In this document: positions 56,099-64,000 of the stretch, piece after piece
Numbering within the stretch: the stretch's first letter is position 1
Layout: each line of letters starts with the position of its first letter
NCBI RefSeq assembly: GCF_014205795.1
Contig: NZ_JACHCN010000010.1
Location: 1 to 64,000 of the forward strand
Reading direction: 5' to 3'
DNA length: 64,000 nucleotides
Source of the DNA: Rhodanobacter sp. MP7CTX1
GTDB lineage: Bacteria > Pseudomonadota > Gammaproteobacteria > Xanthomonadales > Rhodanobacteraceae
Translations under genes and position numbers: made by a program
Notes under the pieces: generated by a model
Databases searched by the model: none
Seen by the model: the letters and a program-made list of their open reading frames with translations, nothing else
What the model was told of the DNA's origin: nothing

Positions 56099-56800
56099 AT
56101 GATCATACGCATGAACCCCATCGAGCTCCCCGCCGACCCGACCCAGTTTCCCGATCAGGCTGCCAGTTTCCTGCTGGACGGCCCAGCCGGCAAGCTCGAA
56201 GCGATCAGCGACATTGCCACCCCGGCCGATGCGCGGCGCGGCGTGGCGGTGATATGTCATCCGCATCCGCTGCAGGGCGGCACCATGCACAACAAGGTGG
56301 TGACCATGGCCGAGCGCGCCTTGCGCGAATCCGGGCTGGACACCGTGCGTTTCAATTTCCGCGGCACCGGCGCCTCGCAAGGCGAGTACGACGATGGCCG
56401 TGGCGAGGGCGACGATCTGGCGGCCGTGGTCGCCTGGGCGCGCCACGTGCGGCCGGACGACGCGCTGTGGCTGGCCGGCTTTTCGTTTGGCAGCTACGTC
56501 AGCATCAGCAATGCCGCGCGGCTGCATGCCGACGCGCTGATCAGCATCGCGCCGCCGGTCGGGCGGTGGAAGTTCGAGGAAATCACCCTGCCCACTTGCC
56601 CGTGGTTGATCGTGCAGGGTGAAGCCGACGAAATCGTCGAGCCGCAAGCGGTGTTCGATTGGGTGGATACGCTGGAGCACAAACCGGAGTTGGTGCGCAT
56701 GCCCGACACCAGCCACTTCTTCCACCGTCGATTGATGGATCTGCGCGGCGCGATCAAGCATGCCGTGCATGACTGGTTGCCACCCCCGCGCCAGTCATGA
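56099..56800 (+). CDS. Alpha/beta hydrolase (small, dienelactone-type fold)
   Basis: A 233-residue cytoplasmic hydrolase without a signal peptide. VICHPHPLQGGTMHNKVV is the hallmark of a conserved bacterial group; VRFNFRGTGASQGEYDDG follows; AGFSFGSYVSISNA has the serine elbow; QGEADEIV and DTSHFFHRR would supply Asp and His. Function is unknown. Start at ATG 56099 or 56111 (MNPIELPAD); GGGGGCGG fits the first. Confidence 0.85.
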   Translation: MIIRMNPIELPADPTQFPDQAASFLLDGPAGKLEAISDIATPADARRGVAVICHPHPLQGGTMHNKVVTMAERALRESGLDTVRFNFRGTGASQGEYDDGRGEGDDLAAVVAWARHVRPDDALWLAGFSFGSYVSISNAARLHADALISIAPPVGRWKFEEITLPTCPWLIVQGEADEIVEPQAVFDWVDTLEHKPELVRMPDTSHFFHRRLMDLRGAIKHAVHDWLPPPRQS

Positions 56801-56876
56801 GCGCAGGGGCTTGTGTTGTCTGATTTCCCCCCCCTGATGCTCCGCCGCTCTCCCCTATCCCAAAGACTTTCGTTCC

Positions 56877-57995
56877 ATGAGTGAAAACCCGTTGCATGCG
56901 CCCAGTGCGCGTTACCAGGAAGGCGTGGCCGCGCATCGCTGGGAATCCGATCCGGCCCAGCTCGCGATGCTGCCCGAGTTCGATCGCATGCAGGCCGCGC
57001 TGTGCGCCGAACCGAGCGCCGGCAATGGACTGTTTGGACGGCTGAAGTCTCTGCTTGGCAATGAACCGGCCGCGCCCGTGCCGGGCCTGTATCTGTGGGG
57101 CAGCGTCGGCCGCGGCAAGACGTTCCTGATGGACTTGTTCGTCTCCAGCCTGCCGCACAACATTGCGCTGCGCCGGCATTACCACCGCTTCATGGGCGAA
57201 GTGCACGATAGCCTTCGCGCACTCGGTGAGCGTCAGAATCCGCTGGTCGACGTCGCCGCCGGGCTTGCCGAACGCTGCCGCGTGCTGTGCCTGGACGAGT
57301 TCCTGGTCAACGATATCGGCGACGCGATGATCCTCGCCGGGCTGCTCGACGCGCTGTTCGCACGCGGCGTGGCATTGGTCACCACCTCCAACACGGCGCC
57401 GGCGAACCTGTACCGGGATGGCCTGCAGCGCGCCCGCTTCCTGCCGGCGATCGCCTCGATCGAACGGCATTGCCACGTGGTCGAGATGGCGTCATCGCAT
57501 GACTGGCGACTGCGTGCGCTGGCCCAGGCACGGGTGTACCTGACTCCGCCTGGTGCCGAAGCGCACCGCGCGCTCGAACGTATCTTCACCAGCCAGGCCA
57601 GCGGCCCCGTGCAGCTGGACGGCGTGTTGCGGATCAACGGCCGCGACATTCCGTATCGCAAGCGCGCCGAGAATATCCTGTGGTTTGATTTCGAAGCGTT
57701 GTGCGAAGGCCCGCGCGCCGTCGCCGACTACATTGCGCTGGCGAAGGCGGGCCCGGCAGTCATCATCTCCAACGTGCCGCAGTTCAGTGTGTACAGCGAG
57801 GACGCGGCAAAGCGCTTTGTGCAATTGGTGGATGAATTCTACGATCGCCACGTGAAGCTGGTGCTCTCGGCCGCCGCACCGATTATGGCGCTGTATGACG
57901 GCGAACGCCTGCGCGCTGAATTCGGCCGCACCGAATCGCGCCTGATCGAGATGCAAAGCGAGGAATACCTGGCGCTGGAACACCAGCCCGAATAG
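56877..57995 (+). CDS. zapE: Cell division protein ZapE (AFG1-like ATPase)
   Basis: A 372-residue ATPase that acts at the division septum on FtsZ. Walker A is GSVGRGKTFLMDLF, with LYLWG just before it; Walker B is LCLDEFLVNDIGDAM; FARGVALVTTSNTAPANLY is sensor 1. YRKRAENILWFDFEALCEGPR and the SNVPQFSVYSED stretch are the family-specific C-terminal part. A single gene. Confidence 0.93.
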   Translation: MSENPLHAPSARYQEGVAAHRWESDPAQLAMLPEFDRMQAALCAEPSAGNGLFGRLKSLLGNEPAAPVPGLYLWGSVGRGKTFLMDLFVSSLPHNIALRRHYHRFMGEVHDSLRALGERQNPLVDVAAGLAERCRVLCLDEFLVNDIGDAMILAGLLDALFARGVALVTTSNTAPANLYRDGLQRARFLPAIASIERHCHVVEMASSHDWRLRALAQARVYLTPPGAEAHRALERIFTSQASGPVQLDGVLRINGRDIPYRKRAENILWFDFEALCEGPRAVADYIALAKAGPAVIISNVPQFSVYSEDAAKRFVQLVDEFYDRHVKLVLSAAAPIMALYDGERLRAEFGRTESRLIEMQSEEYLALEHQPE

Positions 57996-58048
57996 ATCCA
58001 TACCCAAGCTGCTACCTTGCCCACTGCGAATCACGACCGGAGCACTGC

Positions 58049-58456
58049 ATGTCCATCATCCTTGCCATCGCGCTGCAGCTGACCACCGCTGCGCCCGTCA
58101 ACACCGATGACGCATTTGCAGCGCGCGTGACGCGTGGCAAGCTGGTCGAGACCGGCCCTACCGGCCCCGCGTATCAGAAAGCGTTGTGGGGCAAGCTGAC
58201 CGACCCCATGACCATCGCCCTAAAGGCCTGCCTCGCCCACAACGCGCCGGCAGACACCAAGCCGTTCACCCTGGTTGCCGATGTACAGTCCGACGGCAAG
58301 CCAAGCGGGGTGGCGGCGGAGCCGGCCATACCCGTGGCGAAGTGCCTGACCGGTTGGTTCGCCACGATGACGCTGCCGGTGCCCCCGTCGGCGCCGCCAC
58401 CGCTGACACAAGGCGCCAGCTATCCGATCGAGATCGACGTAAGTATCGCGCCGTGA
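58049..58456 (+). CDS. Hypothetical exported protein
   Basis: A 135-residue protein with a short hydrophobic start (MSIILAIALQLTTAAPVNT) likely to be a signal peptide. Two cysteines (LKACLAHN and AKCLTGW) may form a disulfide. The C-terminal half is Pro-rich. The ATG is preceded by GGAGCACTGC. I do not recognise the family. It ends in convergence with the membrane protein gene at 58489. Confidence 0.65.
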   Translation: MSIILAIALQLTTAAPVNTDDAFAARVTRGKLVETGPTGPAYQKALWGKLTDPMTIALKACLAHNAPADTKPFTLVADVQSDGKPSGVAAEPAIPVAKCLTGWFATMTLPVPPSAPPPLTQGASYPIEIDVSIAP

Positions 58457-58488
58457 AGCGGTAACGGTCTCGCGGCCGACCCGCGTAC

Positions 58489-59043
58489 CTATGCTTCGGT
58501 CGTGTGCAACCGGGCCCGCTGAAAACGTCGATGATGGATCAGCAGCCCGATGAAATAGACGATGTAGTAGCCGATCAGCAGGCCGATCAACAGCATGGTC
58601 AACGGGCTATACGGTTGTGCCCCGAAGCCCGCGCCCGACGTCGCCGAGGCTGACGATGACTGCATCTGCGGCCACAGCACCATGAAGCGATACGCCAGCC
58701 GACCCAGCAGCAACACCGTGAGCAGGGCGCCGATCCATGGATTGGGCACATAGCAATCGCCGCGCACCGGATCGACTTCGAAGCGGGTCAGGCGCAGGCC
58801 GAGCAGGCCGATCGCTCCGCCGATCAACGCACCGCCGAGCAATCCCTCGGCCAGCTGGATGTCATGCAAGCCAGTCAGCGCAAGGAGACCGCCGAAGATC
58901 GCGAACACCACGATGCGGGCGATCATCTGCTTGCGCCGGATCGGCTGGCGCCCGAACGAACGGCCCACCCGCCGCCACACGATCCAGGCGAGCAGCGGCA
59001 GCATGATCAGGAAATTGCTCAAATGGGCAGGCATGGGTGTCAC
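58489..59043 (-). CDS. Membrane protein of unknown function
   Basis: A 184-residue inner-membrane protein with about five helices: LSNFLIMLPLLAWIVWRRVG, then a GRSFGRQPIRRKQMI cytoplasmic loop, ARIVVFAIFGGLLALTG, a Gly/Leu-rich third helix, and helices 4-5 flanking a Ser-rich loop (SSSASATSG). It resembles CcdC/DUF1453-like proteins. Its function cannot be assigned. Confidence 0.7.
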   Translation of the reverse strand: MTPMPAHLSNFLIMLPLLAWIVWRRVGRSFGRQPIRRKQMIARIVVFAIFGGLLALTGLHDIQLAEGLLGGALIGGAIGLLGLRLTRFEVDPVRGDCYVPNPWIGALLTVLLLGRLAYRFMVLWPQMQSSSASATSGAGFGAQPYSPLTMLLIGLLIGYYIVYFIGLLIHHRRFQRARLHTTEA

Positions 59044-59133
59044 CGTGGAGATTGCGCTGCGCCCAGCTTAGTCGAGCAACTTACCGCTGACGACTGACCT
59101 TTGTCACCTGTCGTGCAGATAGCACGACCGGGT

Positions 59134-59508
59134 TCAGCGGGTACCGAGCTGTTCCGCCAGTGAACGCGTCTGTTCCGTCACGACATTACCGGTGTGCAGG
59201 GTCGACTTGCGTTCGATCAGCATCAGCAGGCATTCCTGCTCGGCCACCGGATTGTGCCGTACACCCTTGGGCACCACGAACATCTCGCCTTCGTCGAGCT
59301 CGACGGCAGCGGCTTGTTCCAGCTCGATGCGCAGATGGCCCTGCAGGACGAGGAACAGCTCGTCCTCATCGTCGTGGCTGTGCCAGCACAGCGAGCCGCA
59401 CACCTTGGCGACCTTTATATAGCTGTCATCGACCTCGCCGACCACGCGTGGCGACCAGTAGTCGGTGAGTGCGGCAGCGATGGCTTTCGGTGAGCTGACG
59501 TTGGTCAT
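59134..59508 (-). CDS. Cupin domain protein
   Basis: A 124-residue single cupin barrel. The first motif is CWHSHDDEDELFLVLQGHLR, with the metal-binding HxH-E residues, and the second is GEMFVVPKGVRHNPVAEQEC. Such proteins can be metal-dependent isomerases or sensors; no specific role is evident. It starts 9 nt downstream of gpmA on the same strand, so the two are co-transcribed. Confidence 0.85.
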   Translation of the reverse strand: MTNVSSPKAIAAALTDYWSPRVVGEVDDSYIKVAKVCGSLCWHSHDDEDELFLVLQGHLRIELEQAAAVELDEGEMFVVPKGVRHNPVAEQECLLMLIERKSTLHTGNVVTEQTRSLAEQLGTR

Positions 59509-59517
59509 GTCGCCAGC

Positions 59518-60261
59518 CTACTTCGCCTTGCCCTGGTTTGCGACGGCGGCCATCTTCGCCTCGATTTCCGCGGCGTCGCCCAGGTAGTAACTACGCAGCG
59601 GCTTGAGCTGTTCGTCGAACTCGTAGACCAGCGGTATGCCGTTGGGGATGTTCATTTCGACGATCGCCTCGTCGGAAATCTCGTCGAGGTATTTCACCAG
59701 CGCGCGCAGCGAATTGCCGTGCGCGACCACCAATACGCGCTGGCCGGCCTTGATCGCCGGCGCCAGCACTTCATGCCAATACGGCAGCACGCGGGCCACG
59801 GTGTCCTTCAGGCATTCGGTGTCGGGGATGTCGCTCGGCCGCATCGTGGCGTAGCGCGGATCGTGCACCGACTCGTTCGCGCTGCGCTCCAGCGGCGGCG
59901 GTGGGATGTCGTAGCTGCGACGCCAGATCTTTACCTGATCGTCGCCGTACTTCGCGGCGACCTCGGCCTTGTTGAGACCGGTCAGTGCGCCGTAATGGCG
60001 TTCGTTGAGGCGCCAGTCGGTCAGCACCGGGATCCACATCTGGTCCATCGCATCCTGCACGCCCCACAGCGTGCGCACGGCGCGCTTCAGCAACGAGGTA
60101 TGCGCCACGTCAAACGCGTAGCCGGACTCCTTCAGCAGGCTGCCGGCCGCAGCGGCCTCGACCTCGCCGACCGGGGTCAGGTCAATATCGGCCCAGCCGC
60201 TGAAGCGGTTGTCGAGATTCCACTGGGATTGGCCGTGACGGATCAGTACAAGTTTGTGCAT
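59518..60261 (-). CDS. gpmA: 2,3-bisphosphoglycerate-dependent phosphoglycerate mutase
   Basis: Interconverts 3- and 2-phosphoglycerate. The 247 residues start [20 protein letters not shown], with the phospho-histidine RHG motif. [17 protein letters not shown], the [12 protein letters not shown] segment, and [15 protein letters not shown] with the second histidine are intact. It forms a short operon with the cupin gene and is divergent from the 60415 gene. Confidence 0.96.
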   Translation of the reverse strand: MHKLVLIRHGQSQWNLDNRFSGWADIDLTPVGEVEAAAAGSLLKESGYAFDVAHTSLLKRAVRTLWGVQDAMDQMWIPVLTDWRLNERHYGALTGLNKAEVAAKYGDDQVKIWRRSYDIPPPPLERSANESVHDPRYATMRPSDIPDTECLKDTVARVLPYWHEVLAPAIKAGQRVLVVAHGNSLRALVKYLDEISDEAIVEMNIPNGIPLVYEFDEQLKPLRSYYLGDAAEIEAKMAAVANQGKAK

Positions 60262-60414
60262 GGTGGTGGGTCGCCGAAGTCATCAAGCATGAGTCAGACC
60301 GGGAATGGTGAAGGGCGGCTCTGCGGCCGTCAAATGCAGGCTGTGCCGAAGGTCATGTAAACCGGTGGCATGCCCGGAGCATCCTAGTCCTACTATTCAC
60401 TCACGGAGATTGCC

Positions 60415-61077
60415 ATGCGTCGGATTTCGACGGTTCTCATCCTCGCTGCCCTCGCACTTGCCCTGCCGCCGCTGGCTGCCGCGCAGAACGACGATATCGA
60501 CAAGATCAACGGCTCGGTACAGGTCGAGGCCGGCCAGAAGGTCGGCGATGTCAGCACGGTGAACGGCGCGGTGCGTATCGCCGACGGTGCCAGCCTGCGC
60601 AAAGCCAGTACGGTCAACGGCTCGGTCGAGCTTGGCGACAAAACCCAGGCCACCGAGCTCAGCTCGGTCAATGGCGCGATTACCCTGGGCGGCACCAGCC
60701 ACGTCAGCGGCGAAGTGACGGCCGTCAACGGCGCCCTGCATCTGGCGCCGGGCGCTGATGTCGGCGGCAAACTGGGCAACGTCAACGGCGCCATCGTGCT
60801 GGACGCCGCCCATGTCGCCGGCGGTATCAACACGGTGTCAGGCGACGTCACCGTGGGCGCCAACTCGCGGGTCGAGGGCGGCATCCTGGTCGACAAGCCC
60901 AGCGGCTGGTTCAACTGGAGCAGTAGCCGTGCGCCGGTCATCGTGATCGGTCCGCATGCGGTGGTTCAGGGCACCCTGGAGTTTCGTCGCGATGTGGTGC
61001 TGAAAGTCAGCGACAGCGCGCAGATCGGCCCGGTCAAGGGCGCTACGCCGGTGAAGTTCAGCGGCGCGATGCCGTAA
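60415..61077 (+). CDS. Exported repeat protein with regular VNG motifs (beta-helix-like)
   Basis: A 220-residue protein with signal peptide (MRRISTVLILAALALALPPL). The body is a series of units with the core S-T/S-V-N-G: KINGSVQV, STVNGAVRI, STVNGSVEL, SSVNGAITL, TAVNGALHL, GNVNGAIVL, NTVSGDVTV. These recur every 18-20 residues. Each could be one turn of a right-handed beta-solenoid, as in bactofilin or DUF4097-type proteins. The C-terminal unit ends with FRRDVVLKVSDSAQIG. CACGGAGATTGCC precedes the ATG. The role is unknown; it may be a structural surface or envelope protein. Confidence 0.85.
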   Translation: MRRISTVLILAALALALPPLAAAQNDDIDKINGSVQVEAGQKVGDVSTVNGAVRIADGASLRKASTVNGSVELGDKTQATELSSVNGAITLGGTSHVSGEVTAVNGALHLAPGADVGGKLGNVNGAIVLDAAHVAGGINTVSGDVTVGANSRVEGGILVDKPSGWFNWSSSRAPVIVIGPHAVVQGTLEFRRDVVLKVSDSAQIGPVKGATPVKFSGAMP

Positions 61078-61094
61078 TCGAGCCAGCTCTTTCT

Positions 61095-61168
61095 TGTGGG
61101 AGCGACTTCAGTCGCGATGCTCTTGGCTCTTTTCGCGAAGAGCTATCGCGACTGAAGTCACTCCCACA
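61095..61168. repeat. REP-like hairpin (TGTGGGAGCGACTTCAGTCG family)
   Basis: TGTGGGAGCGACTTCAGTCG (61095-61114) and CGACTGAAGTCACTCCCACA (61149-61168) form a long stem with one mismatch. Inside it, tcttttcgcgaagagc adds a second short hairpin. It lies between convergent genes. The same element is between thrB and thrC (28271-28331). Confidence 0.88.
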
Positions 61169-61182
61169 GGTTCGGCGCACCC

Positions 61183-62115
<933 letters not shown>

Positions 62116-62320
62116 TTAGCAAGGCGACGCGGGGTCGGCCGCTGCGGCGGGGTGTCGCGTGTGCCTGCCGCAGGTCAGTCCACGTGGCTCGAGGCCTTGC
62201 CGCGCATCCAGGCGGGGTGTTCGCGGCATCTTCATGCCACCGCGACGACGATGAATGCCCGCCTGATGCTGAACCGGCCGCAGTCTAGGCAAGCTGCGAG
62301 GTGACCGCTAGGCTCTGGTG

Positions 62321-63526
62321 ATGCCCGTTTCGATGACACCTCTTGCGATCACGGCGTATACCGCCACCTCAGCCATCGGCCACGGTCTTGCGGCCCACCT
62401 TGAAGCGTTGCGCCAGGCCCGTAGTGGCCTGCGCCCAAACGATTTCAGCAGCGCGCCGCTGACGTGCTGGATCGGCCGCGTTGACGGCGTGGAAGACACT
62501 GCCTTGCCGGCCGTCCATGCGATTTGGGAATGCCGCAACAATCGGCTGGCCTGGCTCGGCTTGAATCAGGATGGATTCCTCGACCAGGTCCGAGCGGCGC
62601 GCGAACGCTATGGCGCCGGACGCATCGCGTTGCTGCTGGGCACCTCCACCGCCAGCATCGGCGCTACCGAGGAGGCCTATCGCCGGCTCGATGCCGATGG
62701 CGGCTTTGCGGACGACATGTTGCGGCCGGCGATCCACGAGCCGCATTCACTGGCGGCCTTCGTCACTGAGGCATTGGAGCTGGAAGGCCCTTGCCTGACG
62801 ATTTCCACCGCCTGTTCGTCCAGTGCCAAGGTATTTGCCAATGCCGCGCGGATGATCCGCCTCGGGCTGGTCGATGCGGCAGTAGTCGGCGGCGTGGATA
62901 GCTTGTGCGATAGCGTGCTGTTCGGCTTCAACGCGCTGGAGTTGGTATCGGCCGAGCCGTGCAGGCCGTTCGATGCCGCGCGCGATGGCATTTCGATCGG
63001 CGAAGCGGCCGGCTTCGCGCTGTTGGAGCGGGTCGACGTCGCGCCGGATGCGCCACGCCTGCTCGGTTACGGCGAAGCCAGCGACGCGTACCACATGTCC
63101 ACCCCGCATCCGGAAGGCGTCGGTGCCGAACTCGCCTTGCGCGAGGCATTGCTGCGGGCCGGAGTCGATGCGACCCAGGTCGGTTACATCAACCTGCACG
63201 GCACCGCCAGCCTCAAGAACGATGAAGTCGAGGCGGCGCTGGTCAATCGCGTCTTCCCGCCCGGCACGCGGGCCAGTTCCACCAAGGGTTTCATGGGTCA
63301 CACGCTGGGCGCGGCCGGAATTGTCGAGGCAGCAATTGCGCTGCAGGCGATCGAACACGGCTTCATTCCCGGCAATCTTGGCGGCAGCACGCCCGATCCG
63401 GCATGTGGGCCGCCATTCGCCTGGGGTAATGAGCAGCAGACTGTCGATGTGGCGCTCAGCAATTCATTCGGTTTCGGCGGCAACAACGTCTGCCTCGCGT
63501 TCGCCCGCGCCGGATTTCGCGCATGA
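62321..63526 (+). CDS. Beta-ketoacyl-ACP synthase of an aryl polyene/xanthomonadin-type cluster
   Basis: A 401-residue KAS I/II-like enzyme with the complete Cys-His-His set: catalytic cysteine in LTISTACSSSAKVFANAA, the first histidine in INLHGTASLKNDE, and the second in KGFMGHTLGAAGIVEAAIAL. It ends SNSFGFGGNNVCLAFARAG. Its partner (63523 on) is a chain-length-factor-like protein that overlaps by ATGA, a pair typical of aryl polyene pigment clusters. Upstream, hemF is unrelated, so this is probably the start of the cluster. Confidence 0.88.
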   Translation: MPVSMTPLAITAYTATSAIGHGLAAHLEALRQARSGLRPNDFSSAPLTCWIGRVDGVEDTALPAVHAIWECRNNRLAWLGLNQDGFLDQVRAARERYGAGRIALLLGTSTASIGATEEAYRRLDADGGFADDMLRPAIHEPHSLAAFVTEALELEGPCLTISTACSSSAKVFANAARMIRLGLVDAAVVGGVDSLCDSVLFGFNALELVSAEPCRPFDAARDGISIGEAAGFALLERVDVAPDAPRLLGYGEASDAYHMSTPHPEGVGAELALREALLRAGVDATQVGYINLHGTASLKNDEVEAALVNRVFPPGTRASSTKGFMGHTLGAAGIVEAAIALQAIEHGFIPGNLGGSTPDPACGPPFAWGNEQQTVDVALSNSFGFGGNNVCLAFARAGFRA

Positions 63527-64000
63527 CGACATTGAGGTTTTGCGTCGAAGGCATCGGCCTGTGGTCACCGCAGCTGGCCAACTTCGATGCGTTGCGCTCG
63601 GTGCTTGCCGGCGGCACGCCGGAACCGCCACCGTCGCGGCCGGCCGCCACCACGCTGCCGGCGAACGAACGCCGGCGCGCACCCGAAAGCGTGTTGCTGG
63701 CGATCGAAGTCGCCGGCCAGGCGGTGGCGATGAGCGGTCGCAGCGCCGCCACGCTCGCGAGCATCTTCGCCTCATCGCAGGGCGATCAGGCGATTACCGA
63801 TTACATGTGCACCACGCTGGCACAAGCGCCGACCGACCTGTCGCCGACCCGTTTCCACAACTCGGTACATAACGCCGCCGCCGGTTACTGGACGATCGCT
63901 ACCGAGTGCAGGGCGCCCTCCACTGCGGTATGCGCGCAGCACGCGAGCTTTGGCGCCGGCTTGCTGGAAGCCGTCAGTCTCATGCTGGCCGAACAGCGTC
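63523..64000 (+). CDS. Beta-ketoacyl synthase-like chain length factor (partial, runs off the window)
   Basis: At least 159 residues: MTTLRFCVEGIGLWSPQLAN, LPANERRRAPESVLLAIEVA, then SSQGDQAITDYMCTTLA and RFHNSVHNAAAGYWTIAT. This matches the N-terminal part of the ketoacyl-synthase-like (Ketoacyl-synt_2) group that pairs with a catalytic KS in aryl polyene synthesis. The start overlaps the KS stop. The 3' end lies beyond the window, so the lack of a catalytic cysteine cannot be fully judged. Confidence 0.82.
   Translation, partial: MTTLRFCVEGIGLWSPQLANFDALRSVLAGGTPEPPPSRPAATTLPANERRRAPESVLLAIEVAGQAVAMSGRSAATLASIFASSQGDQAITDYMCTTLAQAPTDLSPTRFHNSVHNAAAGYWTIATECRAPSTAVCAQHASFGAGLLEAVSLMLAEQR

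Overview
The window is high-GC gammaproteobacterial DNA, most consistent with the Rhodanobacteraceae (Rhodanobacter/Dyella type). This rests on gene content, weak -10 boxes, dense intergenic hairpin repeats of the kind common in Xanthomonadales, and the first genes of an aryl-polyene (xanthomonadin-like) cluster at the right edge. No rRNA, tRNA, CRISPR array or complete insertion sequence was seen. A possible 25-codon transposase tail lies at the extreme left edge.

Layout. 1-8.1 kb: an MdtABC-type RND efflux operon on the minus strand. 8.6-11.6 kb: a membrane-anchored cytochrome c5 and a CpdB-like nucleotidase lipoprotein. 11.7-22.5 kb: a patchwork of small accessory genes (two VOC proteins, YnfA, DUF4386, a TauE/SafE permease, a free-standing M17 N-terminal domain protein, DUF1428, a sigma-54-preceded 51-residue membrane protein), a Zn-ribbon threonine synthase paralogue, a dicarboxylate symporter and an exported hydrolase. 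22.9-25.7 kb: a GAF-GAF-PAS-GGDEF-EAL c-di-GMP protein. 25.8-29.7 kb: the threonine operon (leader peptide, hom, thrB, thrC). 29.7-30.9 kb: a YecD-like hydrolase and a divergent TetR regulator. 31.1-44.4 kb: a ten-gene branched-chain amino-acid operon behind a classical attenuator (leader peptide, leuA-ilvE-leuC-leuD-leuB-ilvD-ilvC-ilvG-ilvM-ilvA). 44.4-46.7 kb: a VOC protein, ubiA and comF. 46.8-51.7 kb: the biotin operon bioB-bioF-trhO-bioH-bioC. 51.8-62.1 kb: mixed genes, including a class A beta-lactamase next to a relic of another one, tag, zapE, gpmA and hemF. 62.3-64.0 kb: a ketoacyl synthase and a chain-length-factor-like partner.

How it works together. The thr operon makes threonine from aspartate semialdehyde. 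IlvA, the last gene of the leu/ilv operon, turns threonine into 2-oxobutyrate, and the same operon finishes isoleucine, valine and leucine. Both operons start with a leader peptide rich in the regulated amino acids. Both leader ATGs sit exactly 37 nt downstream of the first base of a TTGAC(A/T) box, which suggests leaderless leader-peptide mRNAs. The thr leader lacks a U-tract terminator but has a hairpin that traps the hom Shine-Dalgarno, so it may act by translational attenuation. The ilv leader has a textbook set of mutually exclusive pairings ending in a U-tract terminator. Non-overlapping junctions inside these operons are filled with REP-like hairpins, some of which have become coding tails or ribosome-binding sites.
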